Source of the DNA: Leptolyngbya sp. O-77 | GTDB lineage: Bacteria > Cyanobacteriota > Cyanobacteriia > Elainellales > Elainellaceae | Length of the DNA stretch: 64,000 bases | Direction: 5' to 3' | NCBI RefSeq assembly: GCF_001548395.1 | Contig: NZ_AP017367.1 | Location: 1,711,001 to 1,775,000 of the forward strand | Part shown: piece after piece, positions 36,644 to 46,736 of the stretch | Numbering within the stretch: the first letter of the stretch is position 1 | Layout: every line of letters begins with the position of its first letter | Notes under the pieces: model-generated | Told to the model about the DNA's origin: nothing | The model's input: only the letters and a program-made list of their open reading frames with translations | The model's database searches: none | Position numbers and translations under genes: made by a program

Positions 36644-37615
36644 TTAGTGCGATCGCTCTATTAGCACCAACGAACACACCAGGCTCAACAGCAGCGCAAC
36701 CAGAGTTCTCAAACTAAAAAACCGACCCCTGAACGATTGGAACAGGTGAAGTCGCGCTTCTGAAGGACGGTTTGCTAACAACAGCCCGATCCCCAATGTG
36801 GTTTGGGCATGTAGCAGCAACTTCTTGAAATGAAATCTAAATGGGCGAAGATTATGGTCTTGAACAAAGCGCTGGTAGCAGAAGATTTCTACTTTGGCTT
36901 TAGAAATCTTGGCAGGGCCGTTTCGTCGTCCACTCAAAAATGTATCGGCGTTTGAATGTTCCCGATGGTAAACCAGCTTGTCTGCAAGGTAGTAGGCGGC
37001 CTGCCCGTCTTTGCAGCACAGGTACGTGATGTAAAGATCATACATCCTACCTACTCCAGGTGAAATACTAGCCCAATCTATCGACTCTCTGCGAATCACG
37101 GCACCTGCGACACTGGGAATAGATTTATAAACCAAGCCGATTTCTATAAAGGGTTGATATAGTCCGCTTTGGAGGCGATCGCGTCGATAGTTTTTTGTCG
37201 TCTTTCGAGTAACTTGAACATTAATATCCCCTGATTCATCAGTTATAAACTGATCGCAAAATGCAATCGTTGCCTCAGGATATTGCTCTAATGCTGGAAC
37301 CAGATTCTCTAAAAAACGGGCATCCCACTCATCATCATCATGTAAGAATGAAAGGTATTTCCCACGTGCCAAGCTGACTGCCTTCATGGCATTTCCAAAC
37401 AGTCCCAGATTGGTTTCGTTGCGCCAAAATCGAATTCGAGAGTCGCAGAATGAATCGATCAGGGCCTGAGGATTTTCGGGACTGCAATTATCAGAAACAA
37501 TAATTTCAATATTCCTATAAGACTGCTGCAATGCACTTTGAATAGCCACCCGCAAAAAATCTGGGCGATTGTAGGTTGGCATAATAACGCTCACAAGTGC
37601 ATTTTGGTCAGTCAT
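36644..37615 (-). CDS. Glycosyltransferase family 2
   Basis: A 323-residue GT2 starting VSVIMPTYNRPDFLRVAI, with IIVSDNCSPENP and the metal-binding DDDE in SFLHDDDEWD. The C-terminus ends in a hydrophobic segment (LRTLVALLLSLVCSLVLIE), which may anchor it to the membrane. Base composition is lower in GC than neighbours, as often seen for sugar-assembly genes that move horizontally. Donor and acceptor unknown. Confidence 0.87.
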   Translation of the reverse strand: MTDQNALVSVIMPTYNRPDFLRVAIQSALQQSYRNIEIIVSDNCSPENPQALIDSFCDSRIRFWRNETNLGLFGNAMKAVSLARGKYLSFLHDDDEWDARFLENLVPALEQYPEATIAFCDQFITDESGDINVQVTRKTTKNYRRDRLQSGLYQPFIEIGLVYKSIPSVAGAVIRRESIDWASISPGVGRMYDLYITYLCCKDGQAAYYLADKLVYHREHSNADTFLSGRRNGPAKISKAKVEIFCYQRFVQDHNLRPFRFHFKKLLLHAQTTLGIGLLLANRPSEARLHLFQSFRGRFFSLRTLVALLLSLVCSLVLIERSH

Positions 37616-37681
37616 GGTTCATTGATTGAAGGAGGCTTGCAAGAAGACTGGGCTAAATTACATTGCAATCGTCTTGAAATT

Positions 37682-39508
37682 TCACGATGCCTGCTGAATT
37701 TGGTAGTATCTCCAGAAGCGATCGCGCCGATCAATCAGTTCTCGATAGCCACCCTGCTCGACAATTCTTCCTTGTTCTAGCACCACAATTTTGTCTGCGC
37801 CTGAAATGGTCGAGAGCCGATGGGCGATCGCCAACACGGTTCGGCCCACCGAAAGCTTCTCCAACGCTTCCTGAATCAGTCTTTCAGATACCGAATCCAG
37901 AGCGCTGGTGGCCTCGTCCAGAATCAGAATTTCAGGGTTTCGTAACAAGGCGCGGGCGATCGCAATTCGCTGGCGCTGCCCACCCGATAGCCGAATGCCG
38001 CGATCGCCCAGCGTGGTTTCAAACCCCTCCGGCATCTCTAGAATAAACTCCAGCGCATTTGCCAACCGTGCGGCTTCATACACTTCGGTATCAGTCGCGT
38101 GTTCTGAACCATAGGTAATGTTGCTCCGCACAGACGCATTGAAAATAAACGTATCTTGACTCACAATCGCCAACCGATGGCGAACGGAATCGATCTCGAA
38201 CTCTCGTAGATCAACCCCATCTAAAAACACCCGCCCAGCAGTCGGATCATAGAAGCGAGAAATCAAATCTGCTAGCGTAGATTTGCCAGAACCCGATGCC
38301 CCAACCAGGGCCGTAGTCTTGCCTTTTTCGATGCAAAGATTGATATCTTTTAACACCAGATGATCGGGGTCATAGCCAAAATCGACATCTACAAACTCAA
38401 TCGCATGAGATAACCCTGGAAAAGTGCGCGTACCGTTTTCAAAAAATTGCTTGCCTTCGTCGCTCAAGAGCCGCTTGATATTTTCTACAGACCCCATCAT
38501 GGTGCTGAGATGAGAGAACACCCCCAGCAAGTCCTGACTGTAGGGAACCATGCGAAACAGAATGAATAAAAACGTTAGCAAGGACGCAACGGGCATAATG
38601 CGATTGGTGAGCGCCAGGATGATCATGCCCACTAGCACAAACGTAGCCGAGGCTTCTGCAAGAGGACGCACCAGACAAGACAAGCGATAGACCGTTTTCC
38701 ATTCCTGAACAAGTCCTGAACTGGCCTGATAAAACCGCCGTCGTTCAAAATTTTGAGTGGAAAAGGCTTGCACAGTGCGGATTCCATTAATAAATTCAAC
38801 TGCAATAGAAGTCAGTCGTCCGCTGGCTTGAGAGGTTCTGGTGCTGCGCCGCCGTACCCGTTTGTTCAGCTTAGAAAACCCAAAGGCTAGCCCGCCAAAG
38901 AGGAAAATTGAGATTAGCGAAAGTTGCCAGGATAATAGAAGAATGGCGATCGCATATACCAGCAGCGTAAAGGCACGAGTCATTAGAAACGACATCGCCC
39001 CAAACGCATTTCTAATCCGCTCCATCTCGCTGGTTAAGATGTCTACCAGTTCTCCTGATCGCGTTTGAGAGAAGTAGCTGAGACGCTGGGATTGGAGCTG
39101 CTCAAACACCCGCTTGCGGAGCCGATCAATGAGGGTGACTTCACTCGTCAGCGTGTAATATTGCGCCAGATAATTGAACACAGCCCGGATGCAAGTCGCG
39201 GCCACAATCAGCCCTGACACGCGATAAAGCCGCTGGTTAACTGGGGCGTTAATGCTCAATATCCAAACGTCAAACCATTCAATTCTGGTTTGAACAGGCG
39301 GTGCCTCCGGTGAGGTAAGGCTTTGCAAAAATGCCAGCAAAAAACCCAGCCCAAACCCTTCTGTAACGGATGCCAAAAGCGCAAAGCAAACTGCGGCGAT
39401 CGCCAGCCAGCGAAAGCTTTTGAATTCCCTCAAGATCAGGTAGTTTTCTTGCCAAAACTGAGTTGCTCTGAGGGGCTTGCGAACAAGTTGCAGCAGCTTT
39501 AGAAACAT
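37682..39508 (-). CDS. HepA-like ABC exporter (fused permease-ATPase)
   Basis: A 608-residue half-transporter. It has six membrane segments (about 30-310) of the ABC_membrane type, then an ATPase with Walker A GASGSGKST, signature LSGGQRQRIAIARAL and Walker B LILDEATSALD. Sequence style throughout (LRATQFWQENYLILRE; EGFGLGFLLAFLQ; GELVDILTSEMERI) resembles HepA, the exporter needed for the heterocyst envelope polysaccharide in Anabaena, but the window shows no other heterocyst genes. Probably flips or exports a lipid-linked glycan made by the adjacent glycosyltransferases. Confidence 0.87.
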   Translation of the reverse strand: MFLKLLQLVRKPLRATQFWQENYLILREFKSFRWLAIAAVCFALLASVTEGFGLGFLLAFLQSLTSPEAPPVQTRIEWFDVWILSINAPVNQRLYRVSGLIVAATCIRAVFNYLAQYYTLTSEVTLIDRLRKRVFEQLQSQRLSYFSQTRSGELVDILTSEMERIRNAFGAMSFLMTRAFTLLVYAIAILLLSWQLSLISIFLFGGLAFGFSKLNKRVRRRSTRTSQASGRLTSIAVEFINGIRTVQAFSTQNFERRRFYQASSGLVQEWKTVYRLSCLVRPLAEASATFVLVGMIILALTNRIMPVASLLTFLFILFRMVPYSQDLLGVFSHLSTMMGSVENIKRLLSDEGKQFFENGTRTFPGLSHAIEFVDVDFGYDPDHLVLKDINLCIEKGKTTALVGASGSGKSTLADLISRFYDPTAGRVFLDGVDLREFEIDSVRHRLAIVSQDTFIFNASVRSNITYGSEHATDTEVYEAARLANALEFILEMPEGFETTLGDRGIRLSGGQRQRIAIARALLRNPEILILDEATSALDSVSERLIQEALEKLSVGRTVLAIAHRLSTISGADKIVVLEQGRIVEQGGYRELIDRRDRFWRYYQIQQAS

Positions 39509-39580
39509 AGATTGAGCAATGAAACGGCTTAATTATTCAGGATCTCGATTCCGTCGTTTAAAGCTTGTTATCCTCCCTTG

Positions 39581-41827
39581 CTAAGCAGCATCTCGTCCGG
39601 CTGACTCGGCAGCGTCGCGGTTGGAAACGGACTCAGCAAACAGCGCCCCCAGTCCCGACGGGCAACCATAGGCGACCTGAGCGCCCTTGACATTGTTGGC
39701 AATCATGCCAATCACGTTCAAACCGTTGAGCGCCGTTGCTGCCTGAATCAAGCTGGCTTGGGACACGCTGTCGAGGCGAGCGACAACGGCAACCCCCTCA
39801 CACAGCGAGGCAGTTTGAATCGCATCCACAACGCCCAACACCGCGCAGGAGTCCAGAATCACCAGGTCATAGTCTTTTTCAAACGCTCTGATCCAGTCCC
39901 GCAGTTCGTCGGAACTCAGCAGACGCACCGGGTCGCTGGACAGCGGGCCCGCCGTTAGCACATCGGTATTTGCACCAATGCTGTGCAGCAGGGGTTGTCG
40001 ATCTTCGCCGCTGAGCAAGGTGGAGAGTCCCTGGCGGTTGGGCAGGTTGAGCTGGTGATGCAGGCTGGGCGATCGCAAATTGGCATCGATCAGCAGCACC
40101 CGCTGATGCAGTCGCGCGGCGCTCAGCGCCAGACCAATCGACACCAGTGTTTTACCCTCATTTGCCAGCGCAGAGGTAACGGCGAGCGATCGCAGCGCCG
40201 ACGCAGGACTGCTGCGCCGCAGGCTCTTGTAGACCAGATCCATCGACTCCCGAAACAGCGGCCACTGGGCGGCTTGCAGCATGGGCAGGGCAGCGGGCGA
40301 TCGCCCAGATGGTGACCACTGAACCCCCAGCGGCCAGCGCTGACCGACAATGCTGCGCGGTAGCTTAGGCACGATGCCCAGCGGCGGCAGGGCCACGGTC
40401 TCTGTCAGCTTTTCGGGCGAGTGGATGACATCGTCCATCGACTCGCGCAAGAACACCGCCATCGCGCCCAAAAATAGCCCCAGCACCGTACCCAGTAGTA
40501 AATCGGTCAGCACCCTCGGGCCCGTTTTGATGCCCTGTTCCGGCGCTTCCACCACCTGCCAGTTATAGCCGCCGCGCCCGATTTCAATAGCCAACTCCTG
40601 ACGCGCCTTCAAAAGCTGCTGGAGGGTTTCGCGCTTGGTGGTGATGTCGGGCTGGAGGCGGTTATATTCGGCAATCAGTTGCGGAAACCGGTTTAGCTCG
40701 TTGCGAAGCTGAGTTTCGGCTCTGGCCAGACTTTGATCGCGGGCCTGCAAGCCCATCAGATTGGTCTGCGTTGCCACCAACTGCCCAGCCAGCCCCATTT
40801 CCACCTCGCCCATTTGGGCCTCGGTATACAGCTTTTCTTCGGACAGTTCAGCGCGATCGCCCAGGATGCGCCTAGCTTCTTGCTGGAGCAGCACCCGCTC
40901 CCGTTCAAGCTGCTGAGTCAGGCTGCGAACCGTGGGCGATCGATCAGTATAGGTTACCAACTGCTCCGCCAGCGCTAGTTCAGTCTCTTGCAGCGAGGTC
41001 AGCAGATTGCGAAACCGCTGCGACTGGCTCAAACGCGACGCGACGATCGCCCCCTGAGGCGTGCGGGCAAGCTGCTGCTGGAGGTCGCGAAACCGCATCT
41101 GATTGTCTTGAAACTCAGCCTGGATGGCGCGGCGCTGTTCGGCGATCGCATTCAGCGCCTTCGCAAACTCCGTAGCCTGCTGCTCTGGGTCGATAATGCC
41201 CTGCCCTTCGCGGAAATCTTCGAGCGATCGCTCTGCCTTCGCCACCTCCTCACGCACCGTAGGCAGTTGTTCGTCGATAAACGACAGACCGTTGCTCAAA
41301 CGGAGCTTCTGCTGTTCCAGGTTATAGGCCAGATAGACATTTTTCATCACCTCCAGCACCCGCTGCGACCTCAGCGGATCGCCGCTGGTATAGTCTACCT
41401 GGAGAATTTTCGTCTCAATCTTGTCTTCGGTTTCCAGCACACGGCTCACCGCCAGACCCCGCTTCAAGTCCTCCAGTCCCAGGTCAGGATACTCAGAGCG
41501 CAACGCCTCCACCGCCCGCCCCAGCAGGATTGGACTCTGCATCAGGCGAATTTGCGTGGCATAGTCAATTTCGACCGCAGCCGGAGCCGTGAACAGTGTC
41601 TCTGGCACAGCCCCCCGCAGATTCGCCTTCTGCTCGTAGTTCGACTCCACCAAAAGCTGCATTGAACTGCGATAGGTCGCGTCCTTGCGGGCCGACAGCA
41701 AGGTTGAAACCGCCATCGTACTCAGCAGCACCCCCAGCAGCAACAGCCGCCGCCGCATCAGCGTGGCAAAAAGCTGCCCATAGCCGAGTTCCGAGTCGGC
41801 TGCCCCATTCAGTTTCGCCTCAAGCAT
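39581..41827 (-). CDS. Wzc-like polysaccharide co-polymerase / BY-kinase
   Basis: A 748-residue inner-membrane protein. It has an N-terminal Wzz domain with a membrane helix (about 28-48), a long periplasmic coiled coil (about 190-440), a second helix (about 470-490) and a cytoplasmic P-loop ATPase (about 540-730). ATPase motifs are ALANEGKT (Walker A), VLLIDANLRSP (Walker A') and LVILDSCAV (Walker B; the usual TP pair is replaced by SC). There is no tyrosine cluster at the C-terminus, so autophosphorylation as in E. coli Wzc is doubtful. It controls chain length of the glycan made by this cluster. Confidence 0.88.
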   Translation of the reverse strand: MLEAKLNGAADSELGYGQLFATLMRRRLLLLGVLLSTMAVSTLLSARKDATYRSSMQLLVESNYEQKANLRGAVPETLFTAPAAVEIDYATQIRLMQSPILLGRAVEALRSEYPDLGLEDLKRGLAVSRVLETEDKIETKILQVDYTSGDPLRSQRVLEVMKNVYLAYNLEQQKLRLSNGLSFIDEQLPTVREEVAKAERSLEDFREGQGIIDPEQQATEFAKALNAIAEQRRAIQAEFQDNQMRFRDLQQQLARTPQGAIVASRLSQSQRFRNLLTSLQETELALAEQLVTYTDRSPTVRSLTQQLERERVLLQQEARRILGDRAELSEEKLYTEAQMGEVEMGLAGQLVATQTNLMGLQARDQSLARAETQLRNELNRFPQLIAEYNRLQPDITTKRETLQQLLKARQELAIEIGRGGYNWQVVEAPEQGIKTGPRVLTDLLLGTVLGLFLGAMAVFLRESMDDVIHSPEKLTETVALPPLGIVPKLPRSIVGQRWPLGVQWSPSGRSPAALPMLQAAQWPLFRESMDLVYKSLRRSSPASALRSLAVTSALANEGKTLVSIGLALSAARLHQRVLLIDANLRSPSLHHQLNLPNRQGLSTLLSGEDRQPLLHSIGANTDVLTAGPLSSDPVRLLSSDELRDWIRAFEKDYDLVILDSCAVLGVVDAIQTASLCEGVAVVARLDSVSQASLIQAATALNGLNVIGMIANNVKGAQVAYGCPSGLGALFAESVSNRDAAESAGRDAA

Positions 41828-42004
41828 GATTCTTCATCCCGCATGAACTCAAAATCTGGAACTCCGGTAGTGACCTTGATAACCTATCTGAAACCTATCT
41901 AAACGAACACTCTGAATGAACCTGAATGATGAATGAATACTCTGGACGAATAGTCTGGACGAATCCTCTAAAGCACAGGTTGAAACGAACCTGCTGCGCC
42001 AGAC

Positions 42005-43126
42005 TCATCGAGCCAGACTCACTGAGCTAGACATAACCGTTCGGCGATCGCAAAATTCGTCAATAATCTGCCCAATCTTGTCAAAAAAGACCTTCTTCGT
42101 AAACCGACTCAGCGCGTGATCCCGAATCCTAGAATAGTCCCACTGCATCTTCACCGCCTCCAGCAGCGTCGCCTCCAGCGAGGCGGCTGTCTGCTCCTGA
42201 AAGAATAACCCCGTTAGCCCCGGAATCTGGGTATCCAGCACACCACCCGCGCCATAGGACACCACTGGCGTACCGCTGGCATTCGCTTCCACAGGCACCA
42301 GCCCGTAGTCCTCCAGTGCCGCCACCACCACCAGCTTCGCTCGCGCCAGCAGGCTGGCCCGCTCTTCATCGCTGACGTAGCCCAAAAACTGGATATTTCT
42401 GGCGCTCATGCTCTCCAGGCGCTTGCGGTCTGGCCCCTCCCCCGACACCAGCAGCGGCCAGCCCAGCTTGCTAAATGCTTCCACAATCACATCCACCCGC
42501 TTGTAGCCCAGTAGCCGTGCCGAAGCGAGATAAAAGTCATCCTTCTCGGCGGAAAACCGAAACAAGCTAGCGTCGATCGGATAATTCACTGTCACCGCTG
42601 GGCGGTTGTAAAGTGCTTCAATTCGTCGAGCCACCGTACTGGAGTTGGCTATGTATAGATCCGGCTCTTGAGCGTAGGCCAAGTCCGCCTTTCTCAGCAC
42701 CTTAAAAACGATGTCAATGGCGGGATAAAACGTTTGAAACTCTCGATATTCACGCAGATAGTTTTGTGTATCCCAAAGAAATCGAGGGACGTTGTGACAA
42801 AAGCAAATGTGCTTCGCGTGGGGCCCTTTTCGCACAGCTTTTGCAAAGCTGGTGCTACTGCTCACGATCAGATCATAATCTCGTAAATCAAGCGCTCGAA
42901 AGGCTGGGTAATAAAACGGAGCTAGCAGCCTGAAATATTTAGAGGCGTTGGGCATTGCCTGCAACAGAGTTGTCCGCACCTCGCGATCGCCCAGTTCAAT
43001 CGTGCGCTCCGGGTCATACAAAGACGTGTAAATATCTGCGTCTGGAAAATATCGGCATAGCAGTTCAAAAACCCGCTCCGCCCCACCCCGCTGAGTTAGA
43101 TAGTCATGCACCAGCGCAACTTTCAT
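42005..43126 (-). CDS. Glycosyltransferase family 4
   Basis: A 373-residue GT-B glycosyltransferase. The N-terminal domain begins KVALVHDYLTQRGGAERVFE, with HNVPRFLWDTQNY. The C-terminal domain carries PVEANASGTPVVSYGAGG with the retaining GT4 E-x7-E-like pattern. It probably transfers an early sugar (mannosyl- or similar) in the repeat unit. It is the first gene of the minus-strand exopolysaccharide cluster; the 889-bp region upstream is the likely promoter area. Confidence 0.88.
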   Translation of the reverse strand: MKVALVHDYLTQRGGAERVFELLCRYFPDADIYTSLYDPERTIELGDREVRTTLLQAMPNASKYFRLLAPFYYPAFRALDLRDYDLIVSSSTSFAKAVRKGPHAKHICFCHNVPRFLWDTQNYLREYREFQTFYPAIDIVFKVLRKADLAYAQEPDLYIANSSTVARRIEALYNRPAVTVNYPIDASLFRFSAEKDDFYLASARLLGYKRVDVIVEAFSKLGWPLLVSGEGPDRKRLESMSARNIQFLGYVSDEERASLLARAKLVVVAALEDYGLVPVEANASGTPVVSYGAGGVLDTQIPGLTGLFFQEQTAASLEATLLEAVKMQWDYSRIRDHALSRFTKKVFFDKIGQIIDEFCDRRTVMSSSVSLAR

Positions 43127-43738
43127 GGTTAGAAACTCTGTATCTAGCTAGTTTGATATTCCAGCCATAAGCAAAATGGGAAGCATCTACATAACAGTCA
43201 AGGCATCGATAAAATACGGATTTTTCAACCCCAATCAGCAACCTGACTGATTTCAATATTTTTTAAGTCGTCAAAGTTTTAGATCACCATTTAGAACGCT
43301 ATTGGAACCCCGATTTAGACCATTAAGGACAGCGTCATAGAACCTGCACAGTAGGCTATAGAACAGATGCACTTTCCAGCATTATTTCCAGTATTAATAT
43401 CATTTGGTGCTAGAAGTTATGTAGACTAACCGGAACTCGTAAAAGTACGATGTCGTCGCCAACAAAGGTTTACATAATCTTCATGCATAAGGGCAAAATC
43501 ATGAATTTTTCATGAAGTTATCAAGAAGGTACGACTCTCTTTAGAGGTTCAAAGTCCTGAGAACAGACACTTTCAGCTCCTATCACTAGTTTTTATCTTT
43601 CAGTCTGAAGTTCATGTTTTTTTAACGGGAAACGATCGGGTATATCCGAGTAATTACTGATATCATCAGATACATCCTCGATGGCGATCGCCCCAATTTT
43701 CTAGTTTTGTACTAGTCCAATGCATAGCCCATACAAAA

Positions 43739-43776
43739 GCGGCCAGGGAAAACCGTCTGCTCCCCGGCCGCTTTTT
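43739..43776. terminator. Bidirectional hairpin terminator
   Basis: GCGGCCAGGG (43739-43748) pairs with CCCCGGCCGC (43762-43771), flanked by TTTTT on the plus side and AAAA on the minus side. On the minus strand it would end transcripts of the DUF4347/RTX gene. Confidence 0.8.
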
Positions 43777-43819
43777 GGCACTGTTTTTGGCACTGTTTTT
43801 GACAGTGTTTTTGACAGTT
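43772..43819. repeat. 12-bp tandem repeats, four copies
   Basis: TTTTTGGCACTG occurs twice, followed by two TTTTTGACAGT(G/T) variants, directly after the terminator stem. Confidence 0.8.
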
Positions 43820-44015
43820 ATTCTGAGTTACTAATCGCTGCCGTATCCTATCCAGAACATTAGGAAAAACCTGGCGATCGCCATCCGATACAGCATTTTT
43901 GGCAGCCAGAAATTCTCACATTCAAAAGTTCTCATCTTGCAGTCATCACTCCCAGACAAAACATCTACAAAACCGGCTCGCAGTCAACAACCTTGCTAAG
44001 TTTAGAATAGTCTCT

Positions 44016-46736
44016 CTAGGCAAAGTAATTGCCGACTGACAATACCCCTGCCTGGGCATCGCCCGGACTCAAGACGATCGCCGTAACGTTGATTAGCAAA
44101 TCACGACCAGCAGAAAAGCCCGCTTGATTATCGTTCACCGAAAGATAGGTACGGTTTCGCCATTCAAAGAAGACCGCTTGGTTTGCCAGAAGCCGCTGGT
44201 TGCTGCGCCGGGCCTGGTTTTTGTCGAGATAGGCGGATTCGGCCGCTTCCTGGAGCGATCGCCCCGTTTGCACCCCAGCATTAAACAGTTTGCGGGGCAG
44301 GTTGGGCGTGGTCAGGTTGTTGTCAAAGTCTAGCTGGATGCGATCGCCCTCTGCCGCGTCGAAATCTCGAATGCGATCGAGGTTTGCTAACTGCGATTGG
44401 CTAAATGCAGCCCGCTGCGTGCGTCCAGAATAGACAAAGCGATCGGCTCCTGCGCCGCCTGTCAAAATGTCGCCGCCTTTGCCGCCGATCAGCGTATCGT
44501 TGCCGCCAAAACCCAACAGGCGATCGCGCCCACCCCGGCCTACCAGCGTATCGTCGCCATCGCCGCCCTGTAGCAGGTCTCTGCCGTCGCCGCCTTGCAG
44601 GATCTGGTTCACCGGAATCTGGGCGCTGGCGACTGTCAGCCCCACCAGCCCCGTGCTGCCGTCGCCCACGTTGCCCAGCAGCGTGGCCGCGCCCGTACCC
44701 AGGTTGATGCTGTAGAGACCCGTCGTGCCGCCCACCGTTAGCGCGGCGATCGCCTCCCCGGTGGCGGGCGCATTTGCCGCTGTCACCCGCACCGAGGCGG
44801 GAATATCGAACCCGTTGACGCTGGTAAAGTCGAGCCGCGCCCCGTTCAGCGTGATCGCCAGCGGGCTGGTTTGCACGCCGTTGTTGGGCGGGTTTTGGAT
44901 AAACAGCGTGTCGCTGGCGGCATCCAGCGTGTATTGCGTGGTGACGGTGGTTCCAGCAAAGTTGTTGGTATAGGCCGTGGCATCGACAGTCGTCGTGCCG
45001 CCGCTAATTGCGCCGTCGGGCTGCACGCCAGCCGCTGCTGTGTTGCCGTCTACGATCGCCCCAGTGTTGGGGTTCATGCGGAAATTCAGCCCTGCATCGG
45101 TGACGATTCGCACCCGATCAACCGTGGGGTTAAAGTCCAGCCCGAAACTGTTGCCCTGGATGGCGATCGGGTTGCCGCCTGCATCGCTAAATTGCTGAAA
45201 ATCGGTTGTCAGGAACGTCGCCGCGCCTGTCTGCGGGTCAAGAATCGCCAGCCGCACGCCCGTTCCGTTGCTGGTCAGCGCAAACAGTTGCCCCGTCGCC
45301 GGGCGAAAATCGATCCCCACCACCCGTTCGCCAGTGGTCAGCCCCGTAATCGCCACGCTAACTGGGGAGCCGGGCGTGGTGCTGTTCAGCCGCAGCAAAT
45401 TATTGTTGGTGTCCACCGCCACAATCGGCAGACCACCGCCGCTCTGGTTTGCAAAGCCCTGCACTGGAACTGTGCCAGTGCCAACTCGGCCCAAGAACGT
45501 CGCAGCCCCGGTCGATAGCTCAATGGCGTATAGCCCTGTCACTCCGCCCACCGTTAATACAGCTAACCCTTGCCCGGTCGCAGGTGCGTTGGAGGTGGAC
45601 ACAGCGACGCTGGGGGGAATATCGAACCCGTTGGCAGCGGTGAAATCTAGCGGGCTACCGTTGAGCGTGATTGGCAGCGCTGCCGTTTGCGTGCCTGCGT
45701 TGGGCGGATTCTGGATAAACAGGCTGTTGGTGACGGCATCCAGCGTGTATTGCGTGGTGGCGGTGGTGCTGGGGAAGCTGTTGGTGTAGGCTGTGGCATC
45801 GACCGTCGTTGTGCCGCCGCTGATTGCGCCGTCAGACTGAGTTCCTGGGGCTGCCATGTTGCCATCCACAATCAGGCCGGTGTTGGGATTCAGCCGCAGG
45901 TTAACGCCTGCATCGGTGACGACGCGGATGCGATCGACGGTGGGGTTAAAGTCAAACCCAAAATTGGTGCCTGCGATCGGCTGGTTGGAGGAGCCGTCGC
46001 TGAGCTGCACTGGGGCATTGGTGAGCGGCGTGGCAACGCCCGTTCTAGGGCTGATGACGTAGAGCCGGATACCGCCTGCGCCGTTGCTGGTGAGTCCATA
46101 CAGCAGCCCGTTTTGGGGGCGCACGTCAATGCCGACCAGGGTTTCGCCCGCGCCCAGCCCGGTGATGGCGATCGCCGGAGCGGAGTTACTGGGGTTAGAT
46201 GTGTCAAAGGCGATCAGCGTGTTGTTGCTCAGCACGTAGCCCGTGCCAAAGGTGCTTGCGTAGCGCTGCTGGAGAACAGGAGAAAAGGCCAGACTGGCGG
46301 CGATCGCCCCAATCTGCCGATCCAGCCGCCAGTTGCCCTTGCCCACGGGCTGACTTGCAGCGGCGATGCTGGCTCCCGTCAGGGTGTGCAGCGCGTTCAC
46401 CAGACCCAGCCCCTCCGCCGCCACCCGGCAGCCATAGAGCAAGATATTCGCGCCCTGGGCGATCGCCCCCCGCCACTGGCCCAGCCGCGCCGCATACCGA
46501 GGCAGCGTCTCCAGGCTCAGCCGCGAGTTGCCCAGATATAGACAATCGGGGCTGCCGTGCGCCACCAGGTGAATTTCGCAAATGTTCTGTTCTTGCTGAA
46601 GCACCTGACTAATTTGTTCAATCCCGTCGCGATCGCGCTCCAAAAGCACCACGCGGCTCTCCGGTTTGGCGTGGGCCAGCAGTTGGGGCACGTCACAAAC
46701 CTGCCGATCAATGAAAATGTAAGACGTTCCTTTCAT
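44016..46736 (-). CDS. DUF4347 / DUF4394 / RTX surface protein
   Basis: A 906-residue protein with four parts. Residues about 8-160 are DUF4347 (IHLVAHGSPDCLYLG, LYGCRVAAEGLG), a caspase-hemoglobinase-like fold. Residues about 165-425 and 430-700 are two tandem DUF4394-like beta-propeller units sharing the same wording (LDFNPTVDRVRIVTDAG and GAISGGTTTVDATAYTN in both). Residues about 715-775 are RTX nonapeptides (GGDGRDLLQ, GGNDTLIGG) that bind Ca2+, then a GRDLLINVTA tail. No Sec signal; the RTX and DUF4347 context suggests type I secretion. It is separate from the sugar cluster but likely exported. Confidence 0.85.
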   Translation of the reverse strand: MKGTSYIFIDRQVCDVPQLLAHAKPESRVVLLERDRDGIEQISQVLQQEQNICEIHLVAHGSPDCLYLGNSRLSLETLPRYAARLGQWRGAIAQGANILLYGCRVAAEGLGLVNALHTLTGASIAAASQPVGKGNWRLDRQIGAIAASLAFSPVLQQRYASTFGTGYVLSNNTLIAFDTSNPSNSAPAIAITGLGAGETLVGIDVRPQNGLLYGLTSNGAGGIRLYVISPRTGVATPLTNAPVQLSDGSSNQPIAGTNFGFDFNPTVDRIRVVTDAGVNLRLNPNTGLIVDGNMAAPGTQSDGAISGGTTTVDATAYTNSFPSTTATTQYTLDAVTNSLFIQNPPNAGTQTAALPITLNGSPLDFTAANGFDIPPSVAVSTSNAPATGQGLAVLTVGGVTGLYAIELSTGAATFLGRVGTGTVPVQGFANQSGGGLPIVAVDTNNNLLRLNSTTPGSPVSVAITGLTTGERVVGIDFRPATGQLFALTSNGTGVRLAILDPQTGAATFLTTDFQQFSDAGGNPIAIQGNSFGLDFNPTVDRVRIVTDAGLNFRMNPNTGAIVDGNTAAAGVQPDGAISGGTTTVDATAYTNNFAGTTVTTQYTLDAASDTLFIQNPPNNGVQTSPLAITLNGARLDFTSVNGFDIPASVRVTAANAPATGEAIAALTVGGTTGLYSINLGTGAATLLGNVGDGSTGLVGLTVASAQIPVNQILQGGDGRDLLQGGDGDDTLVGRGGRDRLLGFGGNDTLIGGKGGDILTGGAGADRFVYSGRTQRAAFSQSQLANLDRIRDFDAAEGDRIQLDFDNNLTTPNLPRKLFNAGVQTGRSLQEAAESAYLDKNQARRSNQRLLANQAVFFEWRNRTYLSVNDNQAGFSAGRDLLINVTAIVLSPGDAQAGVLSVGNYFA

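Larger units (their letters stand above)
43127..44015. other. Long AT-rich intergenic region
   Basis: 889 bp without a supported gene. It is the AT-rich leader of the exopolysaccharide cluster (about 43150-43700), followed by a bidirectional terminator and 12-bp tandem repeats near 43739-43820. The rest (43821-44015) is featureless. Confidence 0.5.

Noticed and set aside
40988..41665. 225-codon plus-strand frame opposite the Wzc-like gene
   Set aside because: Leu/Arg/Gln-rich shadow without domains.
45687..46541. 284-codon plus-strand frame opposite the DUF4347 gene
   Set aside because: Shadow of a GC-rich repetitive gene; the opposite strand has clear domains.
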